Position numbers and translations under genes: made by a program. The notes beneath the pieces are model-generated. The model searched no databases and was not told where the DNA came from. It saw nothing but the letters and a program-made list of their open reading frames with translations. This document shows, piece by piece, positions 43,402 through 50,738 of a stretch of 64,000 bases of DNA. This DNA comes from DAOPJM01 sp964490325 (GTDB lineage: Bacteria; Bacillota; Clostridia; Christensenellales; CAG-138). The DNA lies in NCBI GenBank assembly GCA_964490325.1, contig CAZBBX010000006.1, positions 1-64,000 on the forward strand. Direction: 5' to 3'. The stretch's first letter is position 1. Each line of letters opens with the position of its first letter.

Positions 43402-43847
43402 TTGCTTTCCTCCTGTTGTATAATGCGGATCGGGTCGCCCACACGGACAAAGCCGCCAATAAGAACGCGGGCAAACACGCCCTCTGTGGGCATAACGCAG
43501 CGCCCGACGCGCTTAAAGATCTCACAGCCCTTATGACATTCCTTCCCGATCTGGGTGATCTCCACTACACATGCGCCAAGCTGCAGGCGTGTGCCGACGG
43601 GCAGGGTATGCAGGCAAAGACCTTTTGTAGTGATGTTTTCTGCAAAGATACCCGGCGTCAGTCCTTCTACGCCCAGATCGCGCATGGACTCGATGCTCTC
43701 CTCCGCCAACAGACTGAGCTGCCGATGCCAATGCCCCGCGTGTGCGTCGCCCTCGGCGCCCTCGTCGGCGAGCAGATACAGCTCCAAAACAGGCAGCTTG
43801 ATCGTGCCCTTTTGTGTGCTTCGGTTCACGGAAACAATACTTGCCAT
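43398..43847 (-). CDS. MOSC domain protein
   Basis: 149 residues, a stand-alone MOSC domain: HAGHWHRQLSLLAEESI, GLTPGIFAENITTKGL, LGACVVEITQIGKECHKGCEI and MPTEGVFARVLIGG. MOSC domains bind molybdenum cofactor and transfer sulfur or carry the cofactor; stand-alone forms such as YiiM can reduce N-hydroxylated compounds. It lies between moaA and mog in a tight operon, which suggests a carrier or quality-control role in cofactor assembly. The Cys in KECHKGC is the conserved candidate ligand. Confidence 0.88.
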   Translation of the reverse strand: MASIVSVNRSTQKGTIKLPVLELYLLADEGAEGDAHAGHWHRQLSLLAEESIESMRDLGVEGLTPGIFAENITTKGLCLHTLPVGTRLQLGACVVEITQIGKECHKGCEIFKRVGRCVMPTEGVFARVLIGGFVRVGDPIRIIQQEESK

Positions 43848-43848
43848 T

Positions 43849-44799
43849 TCAGCCTCCGATCCTGTTCATGGTACGCCGCTTAGGGGCGTCCGTATCAAAA
43901 TGATGTCCTGCGGGTTTATTGAAAATGCCCGCGCTAAGACGCCGTGCCAGCTCCGCTTCATCGCCCTTGCCGAGGCAGTCGCGAAGCGGTATCTCCGTGT
44001 CGGAGCCGAGGCAGGGCTTCAGCATCCCGTCGGCGGTCACGCGGATGCGGTTGCAGTCCGAGCAGAAGGGGCGGGTGATGGGATCGATCAGACCCACCTG
44101 TCCCTTATGATCGGGCAGAGCATACGCAAGCGCAGGCTGTCCCTTATAGGCGGGCGCAACGGGCACAAGCTGCGGATAGGCGGCAAGGATCTCGCCGCCG
44201 CACACACGCCGCTCGGCATAGACGTCGCCGCCGATGGGCATGTATTCAATGAAGCGTACAAAGAAATCGCCGCTGCGGGTAAGCTCCAGAAAGTCGCCGA
44301 TCTCACCGTCGTTCAGTCCTTTGATCAGTACAACGTTCAGCTTGATGGGACGAAAACCCGCCGACAGAGCTTTGTCCAAGCCCGTCAGTGCCTTTTGCAG
44401 CTCCGCGCCCCCGCTCATCTTTCGATAGCAGTCCGCCTGCAGCGAATCCAAGCTGACATTGAGCCGCGTCAAGCCCGCTTCCTTTAAGGGGAAGGCAAGC
44501 TCGTTCAACCCGCGTCCGTTGGTGGTCAGCGACAGCTCCCGTATCCCGTTCGTCTCGGCAATGCCTTTTACAAGCGGGAGCAGCTCACCGTAGAGCAGGG
44601 GCTCGCCGCCCGTCAGGCGCACTTTATCGATGCCAAGCGCCGCCATTTGGCGCACGATGCTCAAAAAAGCTTCGGCGCTCAGCTCGTCGGCGGCGGGTGC
44701 GCAGTTGACTGCCGTGCGACAGTACAGGCAGGCAAGATCGCAGCGTTCCGTCAGCGACAAGCGAAGATAATGGATATTACGCCCATACCGATCGATCAT
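43849..44799 (-). CDS. moaA: GTP 3',8-cyclase MoaA
   Basis: 316 residues. Radical SAM cluster motif CDLACLYC at residues 20-27, the substrate-side cluster PFCSDCNRIR...GMLKPC near the C-terminus, the SAM-binding TGGEPLLY, and a C-terminal double glycine (RIGG) needed for GTP binding. Both 4Fe-4S sites are intact. It converts GTP to 3',8-cyclo-GTP in step one of molybdenum-cofactor synthesis. It overlaps moaC by 4 nt. Confidence 0.96.
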   Translation of the reverse strand: MIDRYGRNIHYLRLSLTERCDLACLYCRTAVNCAPAADELSAEAFLSIVRQMAALGIDKVRLTGGEPLLYGELLPLVKGIAETNGIRELSLTTNGRGLNELAFPLKEAGLTRLNVSLDSLQADCYRKMSGGAELQKALTGLDKALSAGFRPIKLNVVLIKGLNDGEIGDFLELTRSGDFFVRFIEYMPIGGDVYAERRVCGGEILAAYPQLVPVAPAYKGQPALAYALPDHKGQVGLIDPITRPFCSDCNRIRVTADGMLKPCLGSDTEIPLRDCLGKGDEAELARRLSAGIFNKPAGHHFDTDAPKRRTMNRIGG

Positions 44800-45278
44800 T
44801 CCGTATAGCCCTCGCGCCGATAGAGTCCCGAGCGTCCGCCCGACTTTTGCAATAGGCAGGTGCTCTCCACCACCATGCCGCGATCCACAGCCTTTGCCAT
44901 GTCGTACAGGGTCAGCGCGGCAAGGGAGCAGGCGGTCAGCGCTTCCATCTCAACACCTGTTTTGTAGCAGTTGGTAACGCGGCTCACGATGCGCACATGC
45001 GTGTCGTCGGGAAAGGAAAAGTCCACGGTGACGGAGCTGAGGGGCAGGGGGTGACAGAGGGGGATCAGCTCATCCGTGCGCTTGGCGGCAAAGATGCCTG
45101 CGATGCGCGCTGCGGCAAAGGCGTCGCCCTTTGGCAGAGTACCGCCCCTAAGAAGGGTCAGGGTCTCCGCCTGCATACAGAGGATACTCTGCGCAACGGC
45201 CTCGCGCCTTGTCTCCTGCTTGTCCGAAATATCCACCATGCGCGCATTGCCCTGCGCGTCCAGATGCGTAAGCTCCAT
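44796..45278 (-). CDS. moaC: Cyclic pyranopterin monophosphate synthase MoaC
   Basis: 160 residues from the ATG at 45278 with GGGAGG upstream. Family landmarks ARMVDISDKQETRREAVA, KGDAFAAARIAGIFAAKRTDELIPLCHPLPL, TGVEMEALTACSLAALTLYDMAKAVDRGM and GGRSG are present. It turns the MoaA product into cyclic pyranopterin. First gene of moaC-moaA-MOSC-mog. The molybdopterin synthase genes moaD and moaE are not in the window. Confidence 0.95.
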   Translation of the reverse strand: MELTHLDAQGNARMVDISDKQETRREAVAQSILCMQAETLTLLRGGTLPKGDAFAAARIAGIFAAKRTDELIPLCHPLPLSSVTVDFSFPDDTHVRIVSRVTNCYKTGVEMEALTACSLAALTLYDMAKAVDRGMVVESTCLLQKSGGRSGLYRREGYTE

Positions 45279-45327
45279 CACAGCCTCCCAATTCTCGGTT
45301 GCGGCGCAGATCGCCGCAGGGCTACTG

Positions 45328-45930
45328 TTACAGTCCCAGCTTTTCGTTGACGAGGATGATCTCGAAATCCTCGACATAGCGGGTCGGGTATTCCATGATC
45401 GTCGTCACGTTGCACATGCGCGCCTTGCCCTTGCAGTCGGTGCAGTGCCCCGTTATGGCGCAGGGCGTAGAAAGTCCGAGCCTGCGTGCGTTTGCGGGGC
45501 AGGCGTCACGCTTGATGCGCGCTATGGCTTCGTCATAGTCCTTGACAAGCTTATTGATACCCGCAATGACGAGCACGGTGGGCGGGCCAAAGAACATGGC
45601 GGCAGCGCGATTGCCCGTGCCGTCGATATTGATGAGGCGGCCGTCCTCCGTGATGGCGTTCGTTGAGCAAAGGTAGACCTCGGTCTTCTCGGCAAGCTCC
45701 AGCATCTCGCGTTTTCTGCTTGCTTCCACCTTCCAGTGCCAGTATACGGGATTACCCTGCGCCTGCAGCAGCTCGTAAATCCCCAGATCGTTCACGGTTT
45801 TGGAGCCGCCAAAGCCGACGCTGCGGCTGCCGATCTTTTGAAGCGCCAAAGCCTGCGCTTCAGCGGCGTTTTCAACAAAGGTACAATGAAAACCGCGTGC
45901 ATTCAGCGCCGCGATCACGGTATCAAACAT
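45328..45930 (-). CDS. LUD domain protein
   Basis: 200 residues. The short LUD (formerly DUF162) form: VGFGGSKTVNDLGIYELL, VYLCSTNAITEDGRLINIDGTGNRAAAMFFGP and AGINKLVKDYDEAIARIKRDACPANARRLG, with a late Cys cluster (CTDCKGKARMC). Relatives LutB/LutC take part in lactate oxidation, but this stand-alone form in anaerobes has no settled role. It lies 49 nt upstream of moaC on the same strand and may be in the same unit. Confidence 0.88.
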   Translation of the reverse strand: MFDTVIAALNARGFHCTFVENAAEAQALALQKIGSRSVGFGGSKTVNDLGIYELLQAQGNPVYWHWKVEASRKREMLELAEKTEVYLCSTNAITEDGRLINIDGTGNRAAAMFFGPPTVLVIAGINKLVKDYDEAIARIKRDACPANARRLGLSTPCAITGHCTDCKGKARMCNVTTIMEYPTRYVEDFEIILVNEKLGL

Positions 45931-46015
45931 ACAACTTCACCTCCAGGACTGATGATATCATACTTTATTCCGTTTTTCCATAGCAAAAATCAAAGCATAC
46001 ATAGTATATAGGAAC

Positions 46016-46051
46016 AAGTGTCATTGCGGCATATGGGATCAAAGTGTCATT
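46016..46051. repeat. Direct repeat, possible insertion-sequence remnant
   Basis: AAGTGTCATT occurs at 46016-46025 and 46042-46051 (26-bp period), followed by TCAGTACCGGTTGACC. Repeated AAGTGTCA units next to a GGTTGAC end are reminiscent of IS21-type termini. No transposase is nearby, so this could be a relic now supplying the -35 of the MBOAT gene, or an operator. Confidence 0.3.
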
Positions 46052-46061
46052 TCAGTACCGG

Positions 46062-46090
46062 TTGACCGCCTTGGTAAAATCTGCTACAAT
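46062..46090 (+). promoter_or_regulatory. Promoter of the MBOAT gene
   Basis: TTGACC (46062-46067) and TACAAT (46085-46090) are 17 nt apart. Confidence 0.7.
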
Positions 46091-46120
46091 ATATCTATTG
46101 ATGAATCGTTCGGAGGCTGC

Positions 46121-47554
46121 GTGGTCTTTTCAAGTTCCACATTCTTGCTGGTATTCTTGCCCCTGCTGCTGATCCTGTACTTTGTCTGCAACAGGCTTCG
46201 TTGGCGCAACTCCATTCTGCTCATCGCATCACTGCTCTTTTACGCTTGGGGCGAACCCATTTGGATCTGCGCACTGTTGGCGATAACGGCGCTGAACTAC
46301 GCTCTTGCCTTTGCGATCGGCAGCGCACGGCGAGGTAAGAGGCTGCTCTTGTCGTTGGCGGTGGCGGCCTCGCTGGCGGCGCTCATTTGGTTCAAGTATG
46401 CGGCGTTCTTTGTCAACACCTTCACAGCTCTGCTCGGCATTGCGTACACGCTGCCCACGCAGCATCTGCCCATCGGGATCTCCTTTTACACCTTCCAGAT
46501 CATCACCTACACAGTAGATGTATATCGCGGCGATGCACAGGTACAGCGCAATCCGCTGCGCTTGCTGCTGTATGTCTGCTGCTTTCCGCAGCTGATCGCA
46601 GGACCCATCGTTCGCTACGGTGACGTTGAACAGGCGCTTTCCTCCCGCAGCGTGACGTTGGACGACTTTACGTCGGGTATGATGCGTTTTATGATGGGGC
46701 TTGGCAAGAAGGTCCTGCTGGCAAACCTGATTGGACAGATCCTCTTGGAAACAACGTCGGCAGGCGGCGGGGCGGAGCTGTCATTCTTTGGGGCGTGGTT
46801 TTCAGCGCTGCTGTACTGCATGCAGCTGTACTTCGATTTCGCCGCCTACTCGGACATGGCAATCGGCTTGGGGCGCGTCCTTGGGTTCCGCTACCGAGAG
46901 AACTTTCTTCACCCTTACGCCTCCTCCAGCTATACCGACTTTTGGCACCGTTGGCACATATCGCTGACGGACTTCTTTTTGCACTACCTGTATATCCCGC
47001 TGGGCGGCAATCGCCGCGGGACGGCGCGCACCATCTTGAACATGGCCATCGTGTGGCTGCTGACGGGGCTTTGGCATGGCGCAGGGATGAACTTTGTCCT
47101 TTGGGGCTTGTACAATTTTACCGTGTTGACGTTGGAACGATTTGTCCTGCAGAGGTTCATAGAAAAGCGTCCCAAGGCTGTGGGCTATGTACTGACAACA
47201 GCCATTTCCGCCATTGGGTTTGTTCTCTTTTCTCATACCGATCTTGCTGCGGCAGTTACCCACATCCTTGCCATGTTCGGACTGGCTCCCTCGACAAGCG
47301 GCGGACTGCATTTTGTTGCCCTTGTCGATGATGCGCTGCTGACTGTGCTCAAAAAATATACCCTGTTTCCGTTCCTTGCCGCCGCGTTTTGCGCACCGCT
47401 TGGATCCTATTTTAATACGCTTCTAAGGCCGCATCCCCGTTTACAAAAGGCGGCAGCCATCCTGCAGCCCGTTGCCCTGTCCGCTGTGTTTCTGCTTTCT
47501 CTGATGTTCCTGATCGGACAAAGCTACAATCCGTTCATTTACTTTCGTTTTTAG
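46121..47554 (+). CDS. MBOAT O-acyltransferase (AlgI/DltB-like)
   Basis: 477 residues beginning with GTG at 46121 behind GGAGG. About ten membrane helices. MBOAT landmarks: LPIGISFYTFQIITY, CCFPQLIAGPIVRY, YCMQLYFDFAAYSDMAIGLGRVLGFRYRENF, TDFWHRWHISLTDFFLHYLYIPLGG and the catalytic histidine in LLTGLWHGAGMNFVLWG. It moves acetyl groups across the membrane onto an extracellular polymer. It is followed by a DHHW protein 8 nt later, the usual pair for polysaccharide O-acetylation. Confidence 0.92.
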   Translation: MVFSSSTFLLVFLPLLLILYFVCNRLRWRNSILLIASLLFYAWGEPIWICALLAITALNYALAFAIGSARRGKRLLLSLAVAASLAALIWFKYAAFFVNTFTALLGIAYTLPTQHLPIGISFYTFQIITYTVDVYRGDAQVQRNPLRLLLYVCCFPQLIAGPIVRYGDVEQALSSRSVTLDDFTSGMMRFMMGLGKKVLLANLIGQILLETTSAGGGAELSFFGAWFSALLYCMQLYFDFAAYSDMAIGLGRVLGFRYRENFLHPYASSSYTDFWHRWHISLTDFFLHYLYIPLGGNRRGTARTILNMAIVWLLTGLWHGAGMNFVLWGLYNFTVLTLERFVLQRFIEKRPKAVGYVLTTAISAIGFVLFSHTDLAAAVTHILAMFGLAPSTSGGLHFVALVDDALLTVLKKYTLFPFLAAAFCAPLGSYFNTLLRPHPRLQKAAAILQPVALSAVFLLSLMFLIGQSYNPFIYFRF

Positions 47555-47562
47555 GAGGCTGT

Positions 47563-48909
47563 ATGAAACGGAAATTGTGCTTTATCCTTTGCTATTCCTG
47601 GTGCTTGCTGTTGGCGCTTACGGGGGCATATGTCCTGCTCTTTTCCAACGGCGGCAGCTACTCGGAAAAGGAGAACCGCACCCTGACGAAGCGGCCTACT
47701 CTCACCGCTGAAAACTGGCTGGACGGCAGTTTTGGCGATGAGGTCGAGCGCTTCTTGGCGGACGGCTTCCCCCAAAGGGATGCTGTTTTGGATGCTTCGG
47801 CCTCCATGCTGGATGTGTTCAACACGCAAAGCGAGGCAGAACGCATAAAGAACAACGATCTGATCGATGAGTTGAACGCCATGGCAAACGAGACCCCTTT
47901 CGAAAGCCAAACGCCTCCCACAGTCACGGCCGCCGCGTCCGCCGCGCCCACAGCCGAGCAGCCCGCCAATGAGACACCTGTGCCCGAAACGGTCGCCGAT
48001 CCCAACGCGATCTATCGATCGTTTTATCTGCGCTGTGATGGGACAACAAGCACCATCTTTCACTTTAGCCAAACAAGTGTGGAGCGAGCCGCCGCTACGT
48101 TGAACGCATATCGGGCAGCATTGGGCGAGGATGGAGTCGTCTTCTTCACCCAAACGCCCTATTCCGCCGAAGCCAACCAATGGCTGCTCAATTCCACGCG
48201 GTACTGCGGTTGGGGCAGCGATGTCGAGCCGGCCTTGCAGGCGTGTGTGGATGCGGGCGTGTACATCATCAACACGACTGATCTGCTTTGCGTACCAATG
48301 CAAAACGGCGAATTGGTCTATTTTAAGACCGACCATCATTGGGCGGGACTGGGCGCCTGCTATGTAGAGCAGCGCATGATGGAAACACTGGGCGTTCCCC
48401 GCGTGGCTTATTCGGATTATACCTACACGATCCATGAGCGATTTTTCGGCTCCATCGCCGCCGAGGTCAAGCTGCGGGGAGGCGACCGTCTGGAAGTTCC
48501 TTCGCCATTGGCGCCCACTCGTGCGTACGAGTATCGTTACTTGGATACACTGTGGCGTGAAGTACGCTATATGGAACCGGAGCGCAGCTCCTATTCCGCC
48601 TATCTTGGCGGCACCCACACACCGTTTTTGCTCATCCATACGGGTTTTCATACGGGTCGTAACGCTTTGGTCATCTGCGACTCCTTCGGCAACGCGTTCA
48701 TTCCCTATTTGGTCCCCTACTACGACACGGTCGGCCAGCTCGATCTAAGGCCGCAAAACCCGTTCACCACGCTTGGCGGCGGCTCCGTGCGGGAGTATAT
48801 TGAGAAGTACGATATTGACGATATCTACTTCGTCAGCGCCACAGGCTGCGGCATCAATTCCTATTTCTTCCAAAGAACTGTGCTGTCGCTCTTGGATGGG
48901 GAGGGATAA
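47563..48909 (+). CDS. DHHW family (AlgJ/AlgX-like) acetylation protein
   Basis: 448 residues: one N-terminal membrane anchor (CYSWCLLLALTGAYVLLFS), the ENRTLTKRP motif common to this family, a Thr/Pro/Ala-rich insert (about 112-147), and the DHHW motif at 257-260 (FKTDHHWAGLGA), then ICDSFGNAFIPYL, an SGNH-type Ser block. Together Asp-His and this Ser should form the esterase-like catalytic site that accepts acetyl groups from the MBOAT protein. It is extracellular and membrane-tethered. Confidence 0.88.
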   Translation: MKRKLCFILCYSWCLLLALTGAYVLLFSNGGSYSEKENRTLTKRPTLTAENWLDGSFGDEVERFLADGFPQRDAVLDASASMLDVFNTQSEAERIKNNDLIDELNAMANETPFESQTPPTVTAAASAAPTAEQPANETPVPETVADPNAIYRSFYLRCDGTTSTIFHFSQTSVERAAATLNAYRAALGEDGVVFFTQTPYSAEANQWLLNSTRYCGWGSDVEPALQACVDAGVYIINTTDLLCVPMQNGELVYFKTDHHWAGLGACYVEQRMMETLGVPRVAYSDYTYTIHERFFGSIAAEVKLRGGDRLEVPSPLAPTRAYEYRYLDTLWREVRYMEPERSSYSAYLGGTHTPFLLIHTGFHTGRNALVICDSFGNAFIPYLVPYYDTVGQLDLRPQNPFTTLGGGSVREYIEKYDIDDIYFVSATGCGINSYFFQRTVLSLLDGEG

Positions 48910-48910
48910 T

Positions 48911-50482
48911 ATGGAGAAGAATAAGCGTACCTTCTCAGCTTGGATATGTCGTGTTTGGACACGGTTCTCTTTCGGCGTCAAAGGAACAGCCGCGGCGATG
49001 GGCGCTTTGATGCGCCGCACATGGGCAACATGGCGCAGCCAAGAGTATGCAGAAAAGCGTTTCATATGGCGCACCATAGTCATTTGTACTATGTTGGGCG
49101 TGCTGACGGCAGCCGCCTGGATCCTCTATCCCAAGATCGAACAGCCGTTCCGCATCGAGCGCATTGAAGAAGCCCTTGCCTCGGGCGAATATGAGACGGC
49201 GCTGTCGCTTGCGTACGGCGTGCAGGATGCAGCGCAGAAAGACGCCCTATTGCAGCGTGGACAATACGGCCTTGCAATGGAGCTGTTGGAGGACGGCAAG
49301 TATGACGAGGCGGAAGCGGCGTTTCTTCTGCTGGGCGACTGTCAAGACGCCCGCAGCAAGGTCAAAGAATGCGCATACCGCAGCGCGTGCGTCCTGTTCG
49401 ATACGGGAGATTACCAAGGGGCGATGGAGGCGTTTGCAGCGCTGTCTGCCTATTACGACGCGGCGGAACGCTATGACGCCTGCGTATACGCTTTGGCTTG
49501 GCAGGCCGAAGCGGCAGGCGCGTATCGAGAGGCGTTGGAACGATATGTTTCCTTGGGAACATATGAGGACGCATATGAGCGCTCCTGTGCACTGGCTGTG
49601 CGCATCACGGGCGAGAGCGATCAAAAACGTGCGCTGCTTCTTGCATTGGGGTACAGCGAAGCAGAGTTTTTAGCCCAAGAACGGCTGACCACGATCCGAA
49701 ATGAACTGCCCATCGGCCGCATCGCCGTGGGGTTTTATCACACCTTGGGCGTATGCGCCGACGGCACGGTTTTGGCCGTAGGCTGTAATGAAGATGGACA
49801 ATGCGCTACAAAAGCATGGCGGAATGTCACAATGGTGGCGGCAGGCGCATATCACAGCGTGGGACTTACGGCGGACGGCCATGTTTTGGCCTGCGGACGG
49901 AATGACGAAGCCCAATGCGAGGTAGCTTCCTGGGCGAACGTGGCGGCATTGGCATGTACCGATTACGGCACGCTGGGGCTTACCGAAAAAGGCACGATCT
50001 TGTACACAGGCTATGACAATTTGGACGCGCTCACGGGCTTACGGGACGCGGCTGCCATCGGCGCAGGCTCGTATATGGCTTTTGCGCTGCGAGAGAACGG
50101 ACGTTTGATCGCCACCCATCCTTCGGGTACGGTCTCCACCTATGGGACCATTGTGGCGGCGTCGGTCACCACCGGCTGCCTTGCGGCACTTTGCGCCGAC
50201 GGTACCGTGGCTTGCAACAGCGTTGACCTTTCCGATTGGACGGACGTTGTTTGGATCTGCGCCTCGCCTACAGGCTGTTTTGGCCTGACCGTGGACGGAC
50301 GCGTGTTGGAAAAGCCGTTCCGATCCCGAGACGCCATTGACCTGTCCGATGTGACAAACGCCGTGCTGCTTGCGGCCCACGGCACCCATGCGGCGGTACT
50401 GCTGCGCGATGGTACCGTCATCGCTCGCGGCGACAACACCTACGGTCAATGCGATACGACTGCTTGGCGTCTGTTTGACTGA
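48911..50482 (+). CDS. Membrane-anchored TPR-like / RCC1-repeat protein
   Basis: 523 residues, starting 1 nt after the DHHW stop. A basic cytoplasmic segment and a membrane helix (TIVICTMLGVLTAAAWILYP, about residues 57-76) precede a helical repeat region (about 85-255) with TPR/Sel1-like EEALASGEYETALSLAYG and YDEAEAAFLLLGDCQDA units, and then an RCC1-type beta-propeller (about 265-520) with repeats such as GFYHTLGVCADGTVLAVG, GAYHSVGLTADGHVLACG and a final THAAVLLRDGTVIARGDNTYGQC. The propeller would be outside the cell. Co-transcription with MBOAT and DHHW genes suggests that it binds or presents the acetylated polymer, but no function is known. Confidence 0.75.
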   Translation: MEKNKRTFSAWICRVWTRFSFGVKGTAAAMGALMRRTWATWRSQEYAEKRFIWRTIVICTMLGVLTAAAWILYPKIEQPFRIERIEEALASGEYETALSLAYGVQDAAQKDALLQRGQYGLAMELLEDGKYDEAEAAFLLLGDCQDARSKVKECAYRSACVLFDTGDYQGAMEAFAALSAYYDAAERYDACVYALAWQAEAAGAYREALERYVSLGTYEDAYERSCALAVRITGESDQKRALLLALGYSEAEFLAQERLTTIRNELPIGRIAVGFYHTLGVCADGTVLAVGCNEDGQCATKAWRNVTMVAAGAYHSVGLTADGHVLACGRNDEAQCEVASWANVAALACTDYGTLGLTEKGTILYTGYDNLDALTGLRDAAAIGAGSYMAFALRENGRLIATHPSGTVSTYGTIVAASVTTGCLAALCADGTVACNSVDLSDWTDVVWICASPTGCFGLTVDGRVLEKPFRSRDAIDLSDVTNAVLLAAHGTHAAVLLRDGTVIARGDNTYGQCDTTAWRLFD

Positions 50483-50605
50483 CCCCGCCAAACGTCAGTG
50501 CAAATCCAACTTGCAGGGTAAGGGCTCTGCTCTTGCCGTATCTCGCCGTATCACGCTGCAGAAGCGACTGCTGTCAGTGCAAATCTCTTCACGCAAAAAT
50601 TCAGT

Positions 50606-50635
50606 TTGACCGCTCTTATTGGGATATGGTATGAT
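50606..50635 (+). promoter_or_regulatory. Promoter of lepA-hemW
   Basis: TTGACC (50606-50611) and TATGAT (50630-50635) are 18 nt apart, with a second TATACT-like box 5 nt further on. About 95 nt of leader follow. The stretch 50483-50605 carries a 13-bp direct repeat (50494-50506, 50573-50585) and no gene. Confidence 0.6.
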
Positions 50636-50659
50636 ATACTGAAATTGGCAAGCGGCGTG

Positions 50660-50713
50660 AGCAGACATATTCCTGTAAGCAGGATCGGGACGCGCCCAAG
50701 GGAAGGGTCTGCT
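50660..50713 (+). promoter_or_regulatory. Structured leader of lepA
   Basis: AGCAGAC (50660-50666) pairs with GTCTGCT (50707-50713). Inside are TCCTG-TAAG-CAGGA (50671-50684) and a short GGG/CCC hairpin (about 50687-50698). The outer helix can be extended by GCGT/ACGC. The shape is a small multibranch element 25 nt before the lepA start. I do not recognise a known class. Confidence 0.4.
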
Positions 50714-50738
50714 TGCTTTACGCACCACGGGAGGCTTT

